From: Roseiarcus fermentans
GTDB lineage: Bacteria; Pseudomonadota; Alphaproteobacteria; Rhizobiales; Beijerinckiaceae
Length of the DNA: 64,000 nt
Assembly: GCF_003315135.1 (NCBI RefSeq)
Contig: NZ_QNRK01000042.1
Coordinates: 1-64,000 of the forward strand
Direction of reading: 5' to 3'
Shown: positions 1-10,534 of the stretch, one piece after another
How the letters are laid out: every line of letters starts with the position of its first letter
Numbering within the stretch: position 1 is the stretch's first letter
Notes under the pieces: model-generated
Databases searched by the model: none
What the model saw: the letters and a program-made list of their open reading frames with translations, nothing else
Told to the model about the DNA's origin: nothing
Position numbers and translations under genes: made by a program

Positions 1-473
1 ACGAAGACGCGGAGCAGCCCCGGACGCAACTCGGACATGCGGAACAAACCCGCGTATTAGAGTTTGATCACCGACGTCCAACAGGCTTCGCCCCCACCCC
101 TGCGCAATCATCCGAGGCCATCCTTCCTCCCAACAAGGAGCGGAGACGAGATCGCGTGTCCGACCTCTTGACGAAGGACATAAGAGCAATCCATGCCGCC
201 GCTTGCTTCCTGCGGAAAGAATCGCTCCGTCTTCTGCTCGCAACGAAGGGCGGCGGGACGATCAGAGGGCGCGACAGCGGCCCAGCGGCCCTGGATCGCT
301 TCCCCCCGGGCTCTTCGACCCGGGGGTCGCTCGCGATGACGGCGCTGTTCGCTGCCGGCTTGGGAGTTACGACGGGAGGCCGAAACGCGAGGAACTCGCT
401 GAGGCCGGTCGCGTTTTCTTGCGACCGCGTTTGCGGTTCGGATCGAGACGACCATCTTCACAGGAGCAGGATC
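1..473. other. Left-edge non-coding stretch
   Basis: No convincing gene is seen here. Open frames on both strands lack a credible start and a protein-like composition. A GC-rich perfect inverted repeat lies at 303-310/319-326 with an 8-nt loop. The final 20 bases carry a purine-rich ribosome binding site (ggagcagg) for the PRC-barrel gene that starts at 474. Confidence 0.5.
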
Positions 474-974
474 ATGCGTAAGCTTTTCTTCGCCGCAGCG
501 GCGATTCCTTTGTTCGCCGCCGCCGCTCTGGCTCAGAACGCCTCTCCGCCCTCCGGCGACGCCGGGCCGGCCAGCACGCCGCCCGGCTCGATGCAAAATC
601 AGCCTGCGACCGGGCGCGCCACGACCGCAGTCGACGTACCGAGCAAGGGGCCGAGCTTCATCCAGGTTCCGGACACGGCGATGTTGACCGGAAACGTCGT
701 CGGTCTCGACGTCTACAACAGCCAGAACAACGACGTCGGCAAGATCCACGACGTCGTGCTGGGGCCGGACCAGTCGGTGAAGGGCTACATCCTGTCGGTG
801 GGCGGCTTCCTCGGGATGGGAACGCACTATGTCGCGGTCGATCCGGGCGCCGTCGCGATCACCTACGACGACAGCAACAAGACGTGGCGCGCGGCAATGA
901 ACGCCAGCAAGGACCAGCTCAAGGCCGCGCCCGAGTTCAAGTACGACGGCCGCTGGAGCGCGAGCCGAAGCTAA
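474..974 (+). CDS. Secreted PRC-barrel domain protein
   Basis: A 166-residue protein with a clear Sec signal peptide (MRKLFFAAAAIPLFAAAALA, then QN). A Pro/Ala/Gly/Ser-rich linker follows to about residue 60, and then one PRC-barrel domain (key stretch NVVGLDVYNSQNNDVGKIHD and a GFLGMGTHYVAV strand). PRC-barrels are small beta domains found in RimM, reaction-centre H subunits and many alphaproteobacterial periplasmic proteins of unknown role. The ATG at 474 is chosen because ggagcagg precedes it and the signal peptide begins there; longer in-frame upstream sequence is not protein-like. The exact function is unknown. Confidence 0.88.
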   Translation: MRKLFFAAAAIPLFAAAALAQNASPPSGDAGPASTPPGSMQNQPATGRATTAVDVPSKGPSFIQVPDTAMLTGNVVGLDVYNSQNNDVGKIHDVVLGPDQSVKGYILSVGGFLGMGTHYVAVDPGAVAITYDDSNKTWRAAMNASKDQLKAAPEFKYDGRWSASRS

Positions 975-1018
975 AGCAAGCGGCGCGGGCGCGAGAGCGC
1001 GCTCGGGTTCAGCCGACG

Positions 1019-1041
1019 TTCCGAGCCGTCTCGGCTCGGAA
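1019..1041 (+). terminator. Terminator-like hairpin after the PRC-barrel gene
   Basis: A perfect 9-bp stem (TTCCGAGCC / GGCTCGGAA) with a 5-nt loop lies 45 bases past the stop. There is no U-tract, so it may be a weak terminator or only an RNA-stabilising hairpin. Confidence 0.4.
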
Positions 1042-1193
1042 CGCCCGCCCGACGGCCGCTGCGCAGGCGGCCAACGAATTCACCGTGGGAGTCGCGCCTC
1101 GCGGCGTCCGTCCGGGATTCCCAGGAGCGAGCGCGGAAGAACCGCGGCGCCGCGTCGAAGCGGGAGCGACCGCCTCGCATGCCGGCGGGCGCG

Positions 1194-1457
1194 CTATGAC
1201 GACGGATCGGCCGGAGGACGCGCGTCGTCGCTCTGGTCTCTCGGCGGCTTCGTCACGCCCTGGCCCGAATAGTCCTCAACCTCCCGGGAATAGGGCTGCG
1301 TCTTCTCCCGCTCGCCCTCGTGCGGCAGGACCGGATTGCGCCGGGGCTCGCGATTTCGGCTCATTCCGTGCTCCCGCTCCGGCTTCGCCGCCTCGTCGCG
1401 CGCATCGGCTTCCCGGCGCGCGGCGGGGCCGGATGTCGTGCTGGTCTGGTGCGCCAT
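1194..1457 (-). CDS. Small hydrophilic, probably disordered protein
   Basis: An 87-residue protein rich in Arg, Glu, Asp, Pro and Ser, with no hydrophobic core (for example HEGEREKTQPYSREVEDYSG). It is preceded by a strong Shine-Dalgarno GGAGG 8 bases before the ATG at 1457, the best reason to think it real. It sits among envelope and stress genes (PRC-barrel, CsbD), and such disordered small proteins are common in stress regulons of Hyphomicrobiales. I do not recognise a named family. Overlapping frames on both strands in this GC-rich stretch are weaker candidates. Confidence 0.5.
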   Translation of the reverse strand: MAHQTSTTSGPAARREADARDEAAKPEREHGMSRNREPRRNPVLPHEGEREKTQPYSREVEDYSGQGVTKPPRDQSDDARPPADPSS

Positions 1458-1608
1458 CGCTCTGTCCTCCGCCAGCGCAACGCCGTTTCTCCCCCAGTGT
1501 TCCGTCGGTTTCGCAGTCTGTCGGGAAGCGGGAACAATGCGCCGCTTTCGACCGTTGCCCAAACGCGCTCGCGGCGCGTGCGGGCGGACGAATCACGGGA
1601 GCAATCGG

Positions 1609-1812
1609 ATGGATTGGGATCGGATCCAGGGAAGCTGGAAGCAGATGACCGGCAAGGTCAAGGAACAGTGGGGCGCGCTGACGGACGATGATCTGACGAC
1701 CATCGACGGGCAGCGCGATCAGCTCGAAGGCAAGATTCAGGAGCGTTACGGACTGGCGAAGGACGAGGCGCGGGAAGCGGTCGAGGCGTGGCGGACCCGC
1801 CAGACCATCTGA
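1609..1812 (+). CDS. CsbD family stress-response protein
   Basis: A 67-residue protein with the CsbD signature: MDWDRIQGSWKQMTGKVKEQ, then WGALTDDDL, and a closing helix in which the RYGLAKDEA pattern is typical. CsbD proteins are small hydrophilic general-stress proteins, with no known enzymatic activity. The ATG at 1609 matches the family's usual N-terminus exactly, and an intrinsic terminator follows at 1850. Confidence 0.93.
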   Translation: MDWDRIQGSWKQMTGKVKEQWGALTDDDLTTIDGQRDQLEGKIQERYGLAKDEAREAVEAWRTRQTI

Positions 1813-1849
1813 AAGCCCCGGTCGGTCCGGTTCCGGACCGCGGGCGCCC

Positions 1850-1881
1850 GCTCCGTCCCTCGGGGACGGAGCTTTTCTTTT
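1850..1881 (+). terminator. Rho-independent terminator of the CsbD gene
   Basis: A perfect 10-bp stem (GCTCCGTCCC / GGGACGGAGC) with a 3-nt loop is followed directly by TTTTCTTTT. It ends just before the 3' end of the convergent YjbQ gene at 1894. Confidence 0.85.
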
Positions 1882-1893
1882 GCCGCCGCCGCC

Positions 1894-2313
1894 TCACGCT
1901 CCCATCAGATGTGCGGCGATTTCCCGCCGCTGGGGCGCGCGGCGATGCTCGAAGAGAAAAATCCCCTGCCAGGTTCCGAGCGCGAGCCGCCCGCCGATCA
2001 TCGGGATGGAGAGGTGCGCGCCGGTCAGCGCGGCGCGGATGTGGGCGGGCATATCGTCCGGCCCCTCGTCGTCGTGGGCGTAGAGCCGCGGGTCCTCCGG
2101 CGCGACGCGCTCGAAAAACGCCTCGAGGTCGGAGCGCGCTTCCGGCGCGGCGTTTTCCTGGATGATCAGCGAAGCCGAGGTGTGGCGGCAGAAGAGGGTC
2201 AGGAGGCCGGTTCGAATCCCGAGACCGGTCGCCCATTGCGACACCGCCGCGGTCGCCTCCACGAGGCCACGGCCCCGGGTCGGGATAGCGAGGATCTCGA
2301 CGAACTGGCGCAT
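1894..2313 (-). CDS. YjbQ/UPF0047 family protein
   Basis: A 139-residue protein of the YjbQ (UPF0047, COG0432) family. Family hallmarks are visible: GLLTLFCRHTSASLIIQENA, DDEGPDDMPAHIRAALTG and a final LGTWQGIFLFEHR. The conserved His/Glu cluster (CRHTSAS, QENA) matches the proposed catalytic or metal site. E. coli YjbQ has weak thiamine-phosphate synthase activity; the physiological role is unsettled. The start MRQFVE at 2313 fits the usual family length. It is convergent with the CsbD gene. Confidence 0.9.
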   Translation of the reverse strand: MRQFVEILAIPTRGRGLVEATAAVSQWATGLGIRTGLLTLFCRHTSASLIIQENAAPEARSDLEAFFERVAPEDPRLYAHDDEGPDDMPAHIRAALTGAHLSIPMIGGRLALGTWQGIFLFEHRRAPQRREIAAHLMGA

Positions 2314-2407
2314 CGTACGGAGCTCCAATCGGCTTCCGGGGAACAGTTTCGACGTTGCCAGGTTATTGTCGTGCTCAAACCAGCAAGAAGACAAGGGGCC
2401 ACCGTCG

Positions 2408-2560
2408 ATGCGACTCATTCTTCTCATCATCGTCATATTGCTTTTGCTCGGCGCCTTGCCGACATGGCCATACAGCGCCGGCTGGGGCTACTACCCCGCG
2501 GGCGGCCTCGGCGGCATCCTGATCATTCTCGTTATTTTGGCGCTTCTCGGCATCCTGTAG
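2408..2560 (+). CDS. DUF3309 small membrane protein
   Basis: A 50-residue, very hydrophobic protein: an N-terminal membrane segment (LILLIIVILLLLGALP), a short WPYSAGWGYYPAGG turn and a second segment (GILIILVILALLGIL). This is the DUF3309 pattern, widespread in Proteobacteria, with unknown function. It is divergent from the YjbQ gene. Confidence 0.88.
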   Translation: MRLILLIIVILLLLGALPTWPYSAGWGYYPAGGLGGILIILVILALLGIL

Positions 2561-2565
2561 CCCGA

Positions 2566-2595
2566 GCCGCGGGCGGGCGGCGCCCCGCCCGCGGC
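2566..2595 (+). terminator. GC-rich hairpin after the DUF3309 gene
   Basis: A perfect 12-bp stem (GCCGCGGGCGGG / CCCGCCCGCGGC) begins 5 bases after the stop codon. There is no T-run, so it is only terminator-like, and it sits between convergent genes. Confidence 0.5.
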
Positions 2596-2645
2596 GAAGC
2601 CGGGTCGTTTGCCGATCAGTCCGCGCGGGCGGCCCGGCCGCGCCG

Positions 2646-3062
2646 TCAGCGACGCAAGGCAGCGCCGATGAGGAAGCCGATCGCCACAGCGACCGAGAGC
2701 GATACGACCGGGCGCCGCTCGAGGGAATCGGCGATCAGGCCGCCGATCGAGGACGCCTGATCCTGAGCGACGATGCTCAACGCCTCGGCTGCGACCGCGG
2801 CGCGCCCGGAGGCCTCCGACGCGACCGCGCCCGCCTCGGTGCGAGCGCGCCCCAGTCCGAGCCGCCCCTCTTCCTGCGCGACGGCGCCGAATGCGCCGAC
2901 CGCGCCGGTAATCCGGCGGGACAGCTCGGCGAGCTCGGTTTTCACCGCCGCCATATCCTCACCGAGGCGGTCGCGGGCGTCCGTCGCGCTCCGTCCTGCG
3001 TTCCCGGCGAGGTCGCTTGCGACCTTCGTCGCGCCGTTGACGGCATTCGCAACGTCATTCAT
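2646..3062 (-). CDS. DUF883/ElaB-like membrane-anchored helical protein
   Basis: A 138-residue protein with a long amphipathic helical region of heptad character (about 10-115) and a single C-terminal membrane segment (VVSLSVAVAIGFLIGAALRR). This layout is that of the DUF883/ElaB/YqjD group, small tail-anchored proteins that associate with ribosomes in E. coli. Start MNDVANAVNG. The gene is co-oriented with the AI-2E transporter 57 bases upstream. The family call rests on architecture. Confidence 0.7.
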   Translation of the reverse strand: MNDVANAVNGATKVASDLAGNAGRSATDARDRLGEDMAAVKTELAELSRRITGAVGAFGAVAQEEGRLGLGRARTEAGAVASEASGRAAVAAEALSIVAQDQASSIGGLIADSLERRPVVSLSVAVAIGFLIGAALRR

Positions 3063-3118
3063 GGCCAACTCCGTTTCCGCACTTCGAACGCGCCTGTCCC
3101 GTCGAGGTTCCGTCGCGG

Positions 3119-4186
3119 TCAGGGGCGCTGCTCGGGCGCGAGGTGGTCGTGCAGGATCAAGCCGACGATCAGCAGCGGCGACGACAGAAAGGCGCCCATC
3201 GGCCCCCACATCCAGCTCCAGAACATCAGCGACAGCAGCACGGCGAGGGCGTTGATCTCGATCTTGCGGCCGATGATCGCCGGCGTGATGAACTGCCCCT
3301 CGACGAACACGACCAGCATGAACAGCGCCGCCGGCAGGAGGCCCATCCCCAGGGTCGCCCCCGTGACCACGCCCACCACCGCGAGCACCGCGGTCATCGC
3401 GATCGGCCCGACGATCGGGATGAAGTTCAGCGTCGCCGCCAGCGTTCCGAAGCCGATCGGCGTCGGCAGGCCGGTCGCCAGCGCGATCAACCCCGCGGCC
3501 GCGCCCACGGCGAGGTTGATGCTGGTGACGGTGACCAGATAGCCGGCGAGCGAGTCCTCCACCTCGTTGAGGATCCTGAGAACCCGCAGCCGGGAGTCGC
3601 GGCTCGCGAAGGTCATGACGAGCTGGCGGCGCAGGTCCGGCCACCACGAGATGAACAGCAGCAGCACCACCAGGAAGTAGAGCAATCCGGTGACCGGCGG
3701 CGAAATATAGCCGATCGTGGTCGGCACCCAGCTGATGCTGGGCTCGGGCAGCGCGACCGCGGCTCCTCCCGCGTGGATGCCCAGGGACGCCTCGACTCGT
3801 CGCCAGAAGCCGAACAGTCCGTCGAACGTGTGGAGCTTGTCTCCCATCGCGGGCAGCTTTTCCGCGAGTTCGGCGACGGGCGTGGCGATCAGCCCGACGA
3901 TCAGCGCGATCAGCAGGGCGGTGATCAGCACGATCAGCGCGGCCGAGACGACGCGCGGGATGCGCCGCGCCTCGAGCGCCTTGGCGAGCGGCGACAGCAT
4001 CACCCCGACCACGAAGGCCGTCACGATCGGCAGCAGCATCTCGCGGGCGACGAACAAGGCCGCGCCGACGGCGACGACGGCGATCGACGCCGCCGACCAG
4101 ACCGACAGCAGCCTCAGCCGGTCGACGGGCTGGGCGCTCTCGTCGACGATGACGGCCGGAATGGGCCTTGGACGCCTGTCGCTCAC
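3119..4186 (-). CDS. AI-2E family transporter (PerM-like)
   Basis: About 355 residues with the topology of the AI-2E exporter/PerM family (COG0628): two membrane helices near the N-terminus, a soluble segment (about 115-155), and a C-terminal membrane core with the family motif GFGTLAATLNFIPIVGPIA and the closing FVEGQFITPAIIGRKIEIN. Family members export AI-2 or act as Na+/H+ antiporters; the substrate here is unknown. The GTG at 4186 is preferred because GGAAGGACGAGGC precedes it; an in-frame ATG at 4234 would add 16 Arg-rich residues. Confidence 0.88.
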   Translation of the reverse strand: MSDRRPRPIPAVIVDESAQPVDRLRLLSVWSAASIAVVAVGAALFVAREMLLPIVTAFVVGVMLSPLAKALEARRIPRVVSAALIVLITALLIALIVGLIATPVAELAEKLPAMGDKLHTFDGLFGFWRRVEASLGIHAGGAAVALPEPSISWVPTTIGYISPPVTGLLYFLVVLLLFISWWPDLRRQLVMTFASRDSRLRVLRILNEVEDSLAGYLVTVTSINLAVGAAAGLIALATGLPTPIGFGTLAATLNFIPIVGPIAMTAVLAVVGVVTGATLGMGLLPAALFMLVVFVEGQFITPAIIGRKIEINALAVLLSLMFWSWMWGPMGAFLSSPLLIVGLILHDHLAPEQRP

Positions 4187-4303
4187 GCCTCGTCCTTCCA
4201 ATCGCGCCGGCAAGGCACGAACCCTGCAACGCATAAACGCGGCAGGACCGGAATCGGCTCAAATGAATTGCGACGATGTCGGGGCTCGGCCCGCGACCGG
4301 CCT

Positions 4304-4897
4304 TCAGGACGCCGGCGCGCCGGCGGCCTTGAGAATCTGCGGCTTCACCTCGCTCTCGAGCGCCTCGGCGGTGATCGGACCGACGTACTTGTAGGCGATG
4401 GTTCCGTCGCCGCGCACGACGAAGGTCTCCGGCACGCCGTAGACGCCCCAGTCGATGCCGGCCCGCCCGTCCGGATCGAGGCCGATTTTGGCGTAAGGGT
4501 CGCCGAGCGCGCCGAGGAAACGGCGGACGTTGTCGGGCTTGTCCTTCTGCGCCACGCCGTAGACCACGACGCCTTTCGCCTTGAGCGCTTCGTCCGCGGC
4601 CAGCGCCATCAGGTTCGGATGTTCGTCGTGGCACGGCGCGCACCAGGAGCCGAACACGTTGACCACGGTGACGTGGCCCCGACGCAGGTCGGCGTCGGTC
4701 AGGCCCGCCTGGCCGTCGAGCCCGGGCAGGTCGAGCTGCGGCGCGCTCTGGCCGATCAGGGCCGAGGGCAGCTTCGCCGGATCGCCGGCGTAGAGGCGGA
4801 CGAACAAAAGCGCCGCGAGGACGACGAAGACGGCGGCCGGCAGGAACGCCAGCCAGCGGCGGGACGGGCGCGCCGCCTCGGGGGCCGCGCCGGTCAA
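4304..4897 (-). CDS. ccmG: CcmG/DsbE thiol:disulfide oxidoreductase
   Basis: A 197-residue membrane-anchored thioredoxin-fold protein with an N-terminal helix (residues ~14-36) and the redox motif WCAPC inside VVNVFGSWCAPCHDEHPNL. The cis-Pro region YGVPETFVV with the acidic GIDWGVYGVPE loop is typical of CcmG. It reduces the apocytochrome c CXXCH cysteines in the periplasm before haem attachment by system I. It overlaps ccmD by ATGA (4894-4897) and is the last gene of the ccmC-ccmD-ccmG unit. Confidence 0.96.
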   Translation of the reverse strand: MTGAAPEAARPSRRWLAFLPAAVFVVLAALLFVRLYAGDPAKLPSALIGQSAPQLDLPGLDGQAGLTDADLRRGHVTVVNVFGSWCAPCHDEHPNLMALAADEALKAKGVVVYGVAQKDKPDNVRRFLGALGDPYAKIGLDPDGRAGIDWGVYGVPETFVVRGDGTIAYKYVGPITAEALESEVKPQILKAAGAPAS

Positions 4898-5064
4898 CGC
4901 CCGCTCCTCGACCCGCGCGCGGCTTCCAGCGCCCGGTTCGCCTCCGCCAGCGCCGCGCTGAGGCGCCGGTAGTCGAGCGCGACCGCGCCGATCATCGCGG
5001 CGATCACCACAGCGGCGACGGCATAGGCCGCGATCACGAAGCCGATGTGCGGATCGCTCAGCAT
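4894..5064 (-). CDS. ccmD: Haem exporter protein CcmD
   Basis: A 56-residue protein with one membrane helix (GFVIAAYAVAAVVIAAMIGA) and a charged C-terminal tail containing DYRRL, as in CcmD. CcmD is needed to release holo-CcmE from the CcmABC complex. Its start at 5064 touches the ccmC stop and its end overlaps the ccmG start, so all three are probably translationally coupled. Confidence 0.93.
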   Translation of the reverse strand: MLSDPHIGFVIAAYAVAAVVIAAMIGAVALDYRRLSAALAEANRALEAARGSRSGR

Positions 5065-5822
5065 CACGCGCCCTCCGCCGCGAACGGCGGCGCCGCGAAC
5101 CGGTCGCCCTCGGCGGCGGCGAGCATGGTCACCCGCGCGATCCGCCGGCGCAGGATCTCGTTGCGGATCGCGAGCAGATGCAGGGTGAGGAACAGCAGGG
5201 CGAAGGCTGCGATCATGACGATCAGCGGCCACAGCAGCGAGCGGTCGATGGTCGGCCCGCCGAGCCGGAACACCGAGGCGGGCTGGTGCAGGGTGTTCCA
5301 CCAGTCGACCGAGAATTTGATGATCGGCAGGTTGACGCAGCCGACGAGGGTCAGGATCGCGGCGGCGCGCGCCGCCCGGCCCGGGTCGTCGATCGCCCGC
5401 CACAGCGCGATCAGGCCGAGATAGAGCAGGAACAGCACCAGCACCGACGTCAGCCGCGCGTCCCAAACCCAGTAGGTCCCCCACATCGGCTTGCCCCACA
5501 GCGAGCCGGTGGCGAGGCAGATGAAGGTGAAGCCCGCTCCGAGCGGCGCCGCAGCCTTCTGCGCGGCGTCGGCGAGCGGGTGGCGCCAGACGAGCGTGCC
5601 GAGCGCCGCGAGCGTCATCACCGCGTAGACGAAGGACGCCATCATCGCCGCCGGGACGTGCAGATACATGATCTTGGCGGTCTCGCCCTGCTGGTAGTCC
5701 GGCGGCGCCAGAAACGACAGCGTCAGGCCGACGGCGAACGTGACCGCCGTCGCCGAAGCGAGCCACGGCGCCAGACGGCGCGTGAGGTCGACGAAGACCG
5801 TCGGATTGGCGATGTTGATCAT
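5064..5822 (-). CDS. ccmC: Haem lyase/exporter subunit CcmC
   Basis: A 252-residue protein with six membrane helices and the Trp-rich WWD domain (WGTYWVWDARLTS), flanked by periplasmic histidines in MYLHVPAAM and NTLHQPAS that ligate haem. CcmC loads haem onto CcmE. It starts the CDG block. Its usual upstream partners ccmA and ccmB lie 8.5 kb away, on the far side of unrelated genes. Confidence 0.97.
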   Translation of the reverse strand: MINIANPTVFVDLTRRLAPWLASATAVTFAVGLTLSFLAPPDYQQGETAKIMYLHVPAAMMASFVYAVMTLAALGTLVWRHPLADAAQKAAAPLGAGFTFICLATGSLWGKPMWGTYWVWDARLTSVLVLFLLYLGLIALWRAIDDPGRAARAAAILTLVGCVNLPIIKFSVDWWNTLHQPASVFRLGGPTIDRSLLWPLIVMIAAFALLFLTLHLLAIRNEILRRRIARVTMLAAAEGDRFAAPPFAAEGA

Positions 5823-8353
<2,531 letters not shown>

Positions 8354-8379
8354 AATAGACCTGCAGGGCCGCCAGTGAC

Positions 8380-8404
8380 CGCCGCGCGCCTTGGGCGCGC
8401 GGCG
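8380..8404 (+). terminator. Hairpin between convergent katG and the ParE toxin gene
   Basis: A perfect 11-bp stem (CGCCGCGCGCC / GGCGCGCGGCG) with a 3-nt TTG loop, lying between the katG stop and the toxin gene's stop. It could serve both strands. No U-tract on the katG side. Confidence 0.6.
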
Positions 8405-8419
8405 CCGATCAGACGCCAG

Positions 8420-8701
8420 CTAAGCGAACCAGGGTCGCCGCGAGGCATGCCGGATAGGGACGATCTCCACGGCGTCTTCCCCGACCCTGTAAAACATCTT
8501 GCAGGGATAGCGCGGGACGATCTTGACGAACAGCATCCGTCGGGAGGTTCTCTTGCCTCCCAAGGGATGGTCGGCGACGACTTGCAGCGCCTCTCGAAGG
8601 CTCGCTGCAACGTTTCGCGCGCCCACCGGGGACGCCGCGACAAGGTGCGCCAAGATTGCCGAGAGGTCGCTTTCCGCGCGTTCGGTAAACCGAACAATCA
8701 C
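8420..8701 (-). CDS. RelE/ParE-type toxin
   Basis: A 93-residue protein of the ParE/RelE superfamily: MIVRFTERAESDLSAILAHL at the start and a central R-x-FYRV-type strand (KMFYRVGEDAVEIVPIRHA). ParE toxins poison DNA gyrase while RelE toxins cleave mRNA. The sequence looks more ParE-like, but the target cannot be read from sequence. The gene overlaps its upstream antitoxin by ATGA (8698-8701), as in type II toxin-antitoxin operons. Confidence 0.88.
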   Translation of the reverse strand: MIVRFTERAESDLSAILAHLVAASPVGARNVAASLREALQVVADHPLGGKRTSRRMLFVKIVPRYPCKMFYRVGEDAVEIVPIRHASRRPWFA

Positions 8702-8925
8702 AGCCCTGCGCTTTTCCAGAGCGCGCGGATACGACCATCGTCGACGAACAGTCCCTCGTCAGCCTGTTTCAGGCCTTCGGCGACGGCGGCCTCTTCAGCC
8801 GGCGACAAAATGTACACGCCGGTGCGCACGGCCTCGATTTCGCGCGCCGCCTCGGCGAGCGCTTCTTGGTCTTCATCCGGCCACGCTTCGATCGCGGGCA
8901 GGAGCTTCCGGAGTGTCGAGTTCAT
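8698..8925 (-). CDS. Antitoxin of the ParE-type pair
   Basis: A 75-residue acidic protein upstream of and overlapping the toxin. It has a helical N-terminus (LLPAIEAWPDEDQEALAEAA) and a C-terminal acidic tail with EGLKQADEG, the pattern of the short antitoxins paired with ParE toxins in alphaproteobacteria. It should bind and neutralise the toxin and probably autoregulate the operon. Confidence 0.82.
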   Translation of the reverse strand: MNSTLRKLLPAIEAWPDEDQEALAEAAREIEAVRTGVYILSPAEEAAVAEGLKQADEGLFVDDGRIRALWKSAGL

Positions 8926-8973
8926 CGTGCAACGTTACCATTTCGGCGAGGAAGCCGCAAAGAGCGCCAAGAC

Positions 8974-10365
8974 TCAATGCGCGATCGTCTCCAGCGCCAG
9001 GTTGGTCGTCCTCGGTCCGAACAATCCGATCGTCGCCATCACGATCGCCATCGCGCCCGCGATGAACACGAACACCCCCGGCGCGCCGAAACCGTCGAGG
9101 ATGAAGGCGATCACGAAGGAACTGAAGATCACCGAGAGCCGGCTCCACGAATAGACGAAGCCTGCCGCTCGCGCCCGAATCCCGGTCGGGAACAATTCCT
9201 GCTGGTAGGCGTGAAAACTGTAGGACATGACGTTGTTGGCGAGCGTCAGCACGACGCCCATGGCGATGATCGTCGCGGCCTCGCGCGCCTGCCCGAACAC
9301 GAGCCCGGCGACGAGGATCAGCAAGGCCGCGGCGACGATGACCCACTTGCGTTCGAGCCGGTCGCCGAGGAAGAAGCCGATCAGCGGCCCGACCGGCGCC
9401 GCGAGCGCGATCACCGTCGTGTAGCCGAGGCTGGTCGAGACGGTGATCCCCTGCTTGACCAGGAGCGAGGGGACCCAATTGGCGAAGCCGTAGAAGCCGA
9501 CGGTCTGGAAGATGTTGAAGACGCTCATCAGGATCACGCGGCCGCGCACGCCCGGACGCCAGAGGTCCATGAAGCCGCCCGCCGGCGCGACCGGCTCGTC
9601 GGGGCCGGGCGGCGGCAGCGGCTTGCCGATGTCGGCTGCAACGTTCGCCTCGATTCGCCTCAGCGCCGCGTCAGCCTCGGCGAGCCGACCGTGCCTGGCG
9701 AGCCAGCGCGGGCTCTCCGGCAGGTTGCGACGCAACACCACCACGATCGGCGCCGCCAGCGCGCCGATCAGCACCACCCAGCGCCAGCCCTCGACGCCGA
9801 GCGGCGCGGCCGGCACGAGCACGAAGGCCAGGAACGAGATGATCGGCACGCACGTGAAGCCGATCGCCTGGTTGACGGCGAAGGCCCGCCCGCGGATCGC
9901 CTTCGGCGCCAGTTCGCTGACATAGGCGCCGATCGTCACCATCTCGAGCCCGAGCCCGACGCCGCTGACGAACCGCCAGAGATTGAGCCCGAAGGCGTCG
10001 TTCTGCATCGCCACCATGACATTGGCGGCGGAATACCAGAGGAGCGACCAGGTGAAGATCGCGCGGCGGCCAAAGCGGTCGGCGAGGAAGCCGCAGACGA
10101 GCGTGCCGACGAACAGGCCGGTGAACAGAGCGGCGATGAAGCTCGCGACGCCGGTCGTTCCGAACAGTCCGGTCGTGTGCGCGGTCAGCACGCCGGACTT
10201 GACGAGGCTCGGCGCGACATAGGCGGTGAACAAGAGGTCGTACAGCTCGAAGAACATGCCGAAGCCGAGCAGGACGAGCATGGTCCAGATCGTGCGCGTC
10301 GCCGGCAGCCGGTCGATGCGGGCGGAGATTCCGCCTGCGGTCGGGATCGCTCTGTCCTCGGGCAT
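8974..10365 (-). CDS. MFS transporter, sugar/metabolite:H+ symporter type
   Basis: A 463-residue, 12-helix major facilitator. The loop 2-3 signature is LADRFGRRAIF with a degenerate copy (GDRLERKW) between helices 8 and 9. The central PESPRWL motif marks the sugar-porter/metabolite:H+ symporter superfamily. A perfect AGGAGG 6 bases before the ATG at 10365 fixes the start. The substrate is unknown; aromatic acids or organic acids are typical for such carriers. It is divergent from the channel gene. Confidence 0.93.
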   Translation of the reverse strand: MPEDRAIPTAGGISARIDRLPATRTIWTMLVLLGFGMFFELYDLLFTAYVAPSLVKSGVLTAHTTGLFGTTGVASFIAALFTGLFVGTLVCGFLADRFGRRAIFTWSLLWYSAANVMVAMQNDAFGLNLWRFVSGVGLGLEMVTIGAYVSELAPKAIRGRAFAVNQAIGFTCVPIISFLAFVLVPAAPLGVEGWRWVVLIGALAAPIVVVLRRNLPESPRWLARHGRLAEADAALRRIEANVAADIGKPLPPPGPDEPVAPAGGFMDLWRPGVRGRVILMSVFNIFQTVGFYGFANWVPSLLVKQGITVSTSLGYTTVIALAAPVGPLIGFFLGDRLERKWVIVAAALLILVAGLVFGQAREAATIIAMGVVLTLANNVMSYSFHAYQQELFPTGIRARAAGFVYSWSRLSVIFSSFVIAFILDGFGAPGVFVFIAGAMAIVMATIGLFGPRTTNLALETIAH

Positions 10366-10534
10366 GGTTCCTCCTTTTGTCGCTGTCCGGCGCAATAGGG
10401 GCGCGCGGTCGGGGTGTCAAAAACGCGGTCGAACGCAGCTCGTCGGCCAGGCGAGCCGCCGCGGCGCGGCGGACACGCGATCTTCGCGTCGCCGCGCTAC
10501 GCTTTCCGCGAATCTGGTCCCTCGCGCCCCGCTC

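Noticed and set aside
1276-1596. Other frames overlapping the small hydrophilic gene at 1194-1457
   Set aside because: They lack a Shine-Dalgarno and are more extreme in Arg content; only the frame with GGAGG is kept.
2646-4643. A 665-codon open frame on the minus strand covering the DUF883-like gene and most of the AI-2E gene
   Set aside because: Only its last 139 codons look like protein. The rest is Arg-rich shadow of the AI-2E transporter in another frame.
3143-4972. A 609-codon plus-strand frame opposite the transporter and ccmG
   Set aside because: It is composed of Arg/Asp/Gln/His-rich shadow sequence, typical of GC-rich antisense frames, and overlaps well-supported genes.
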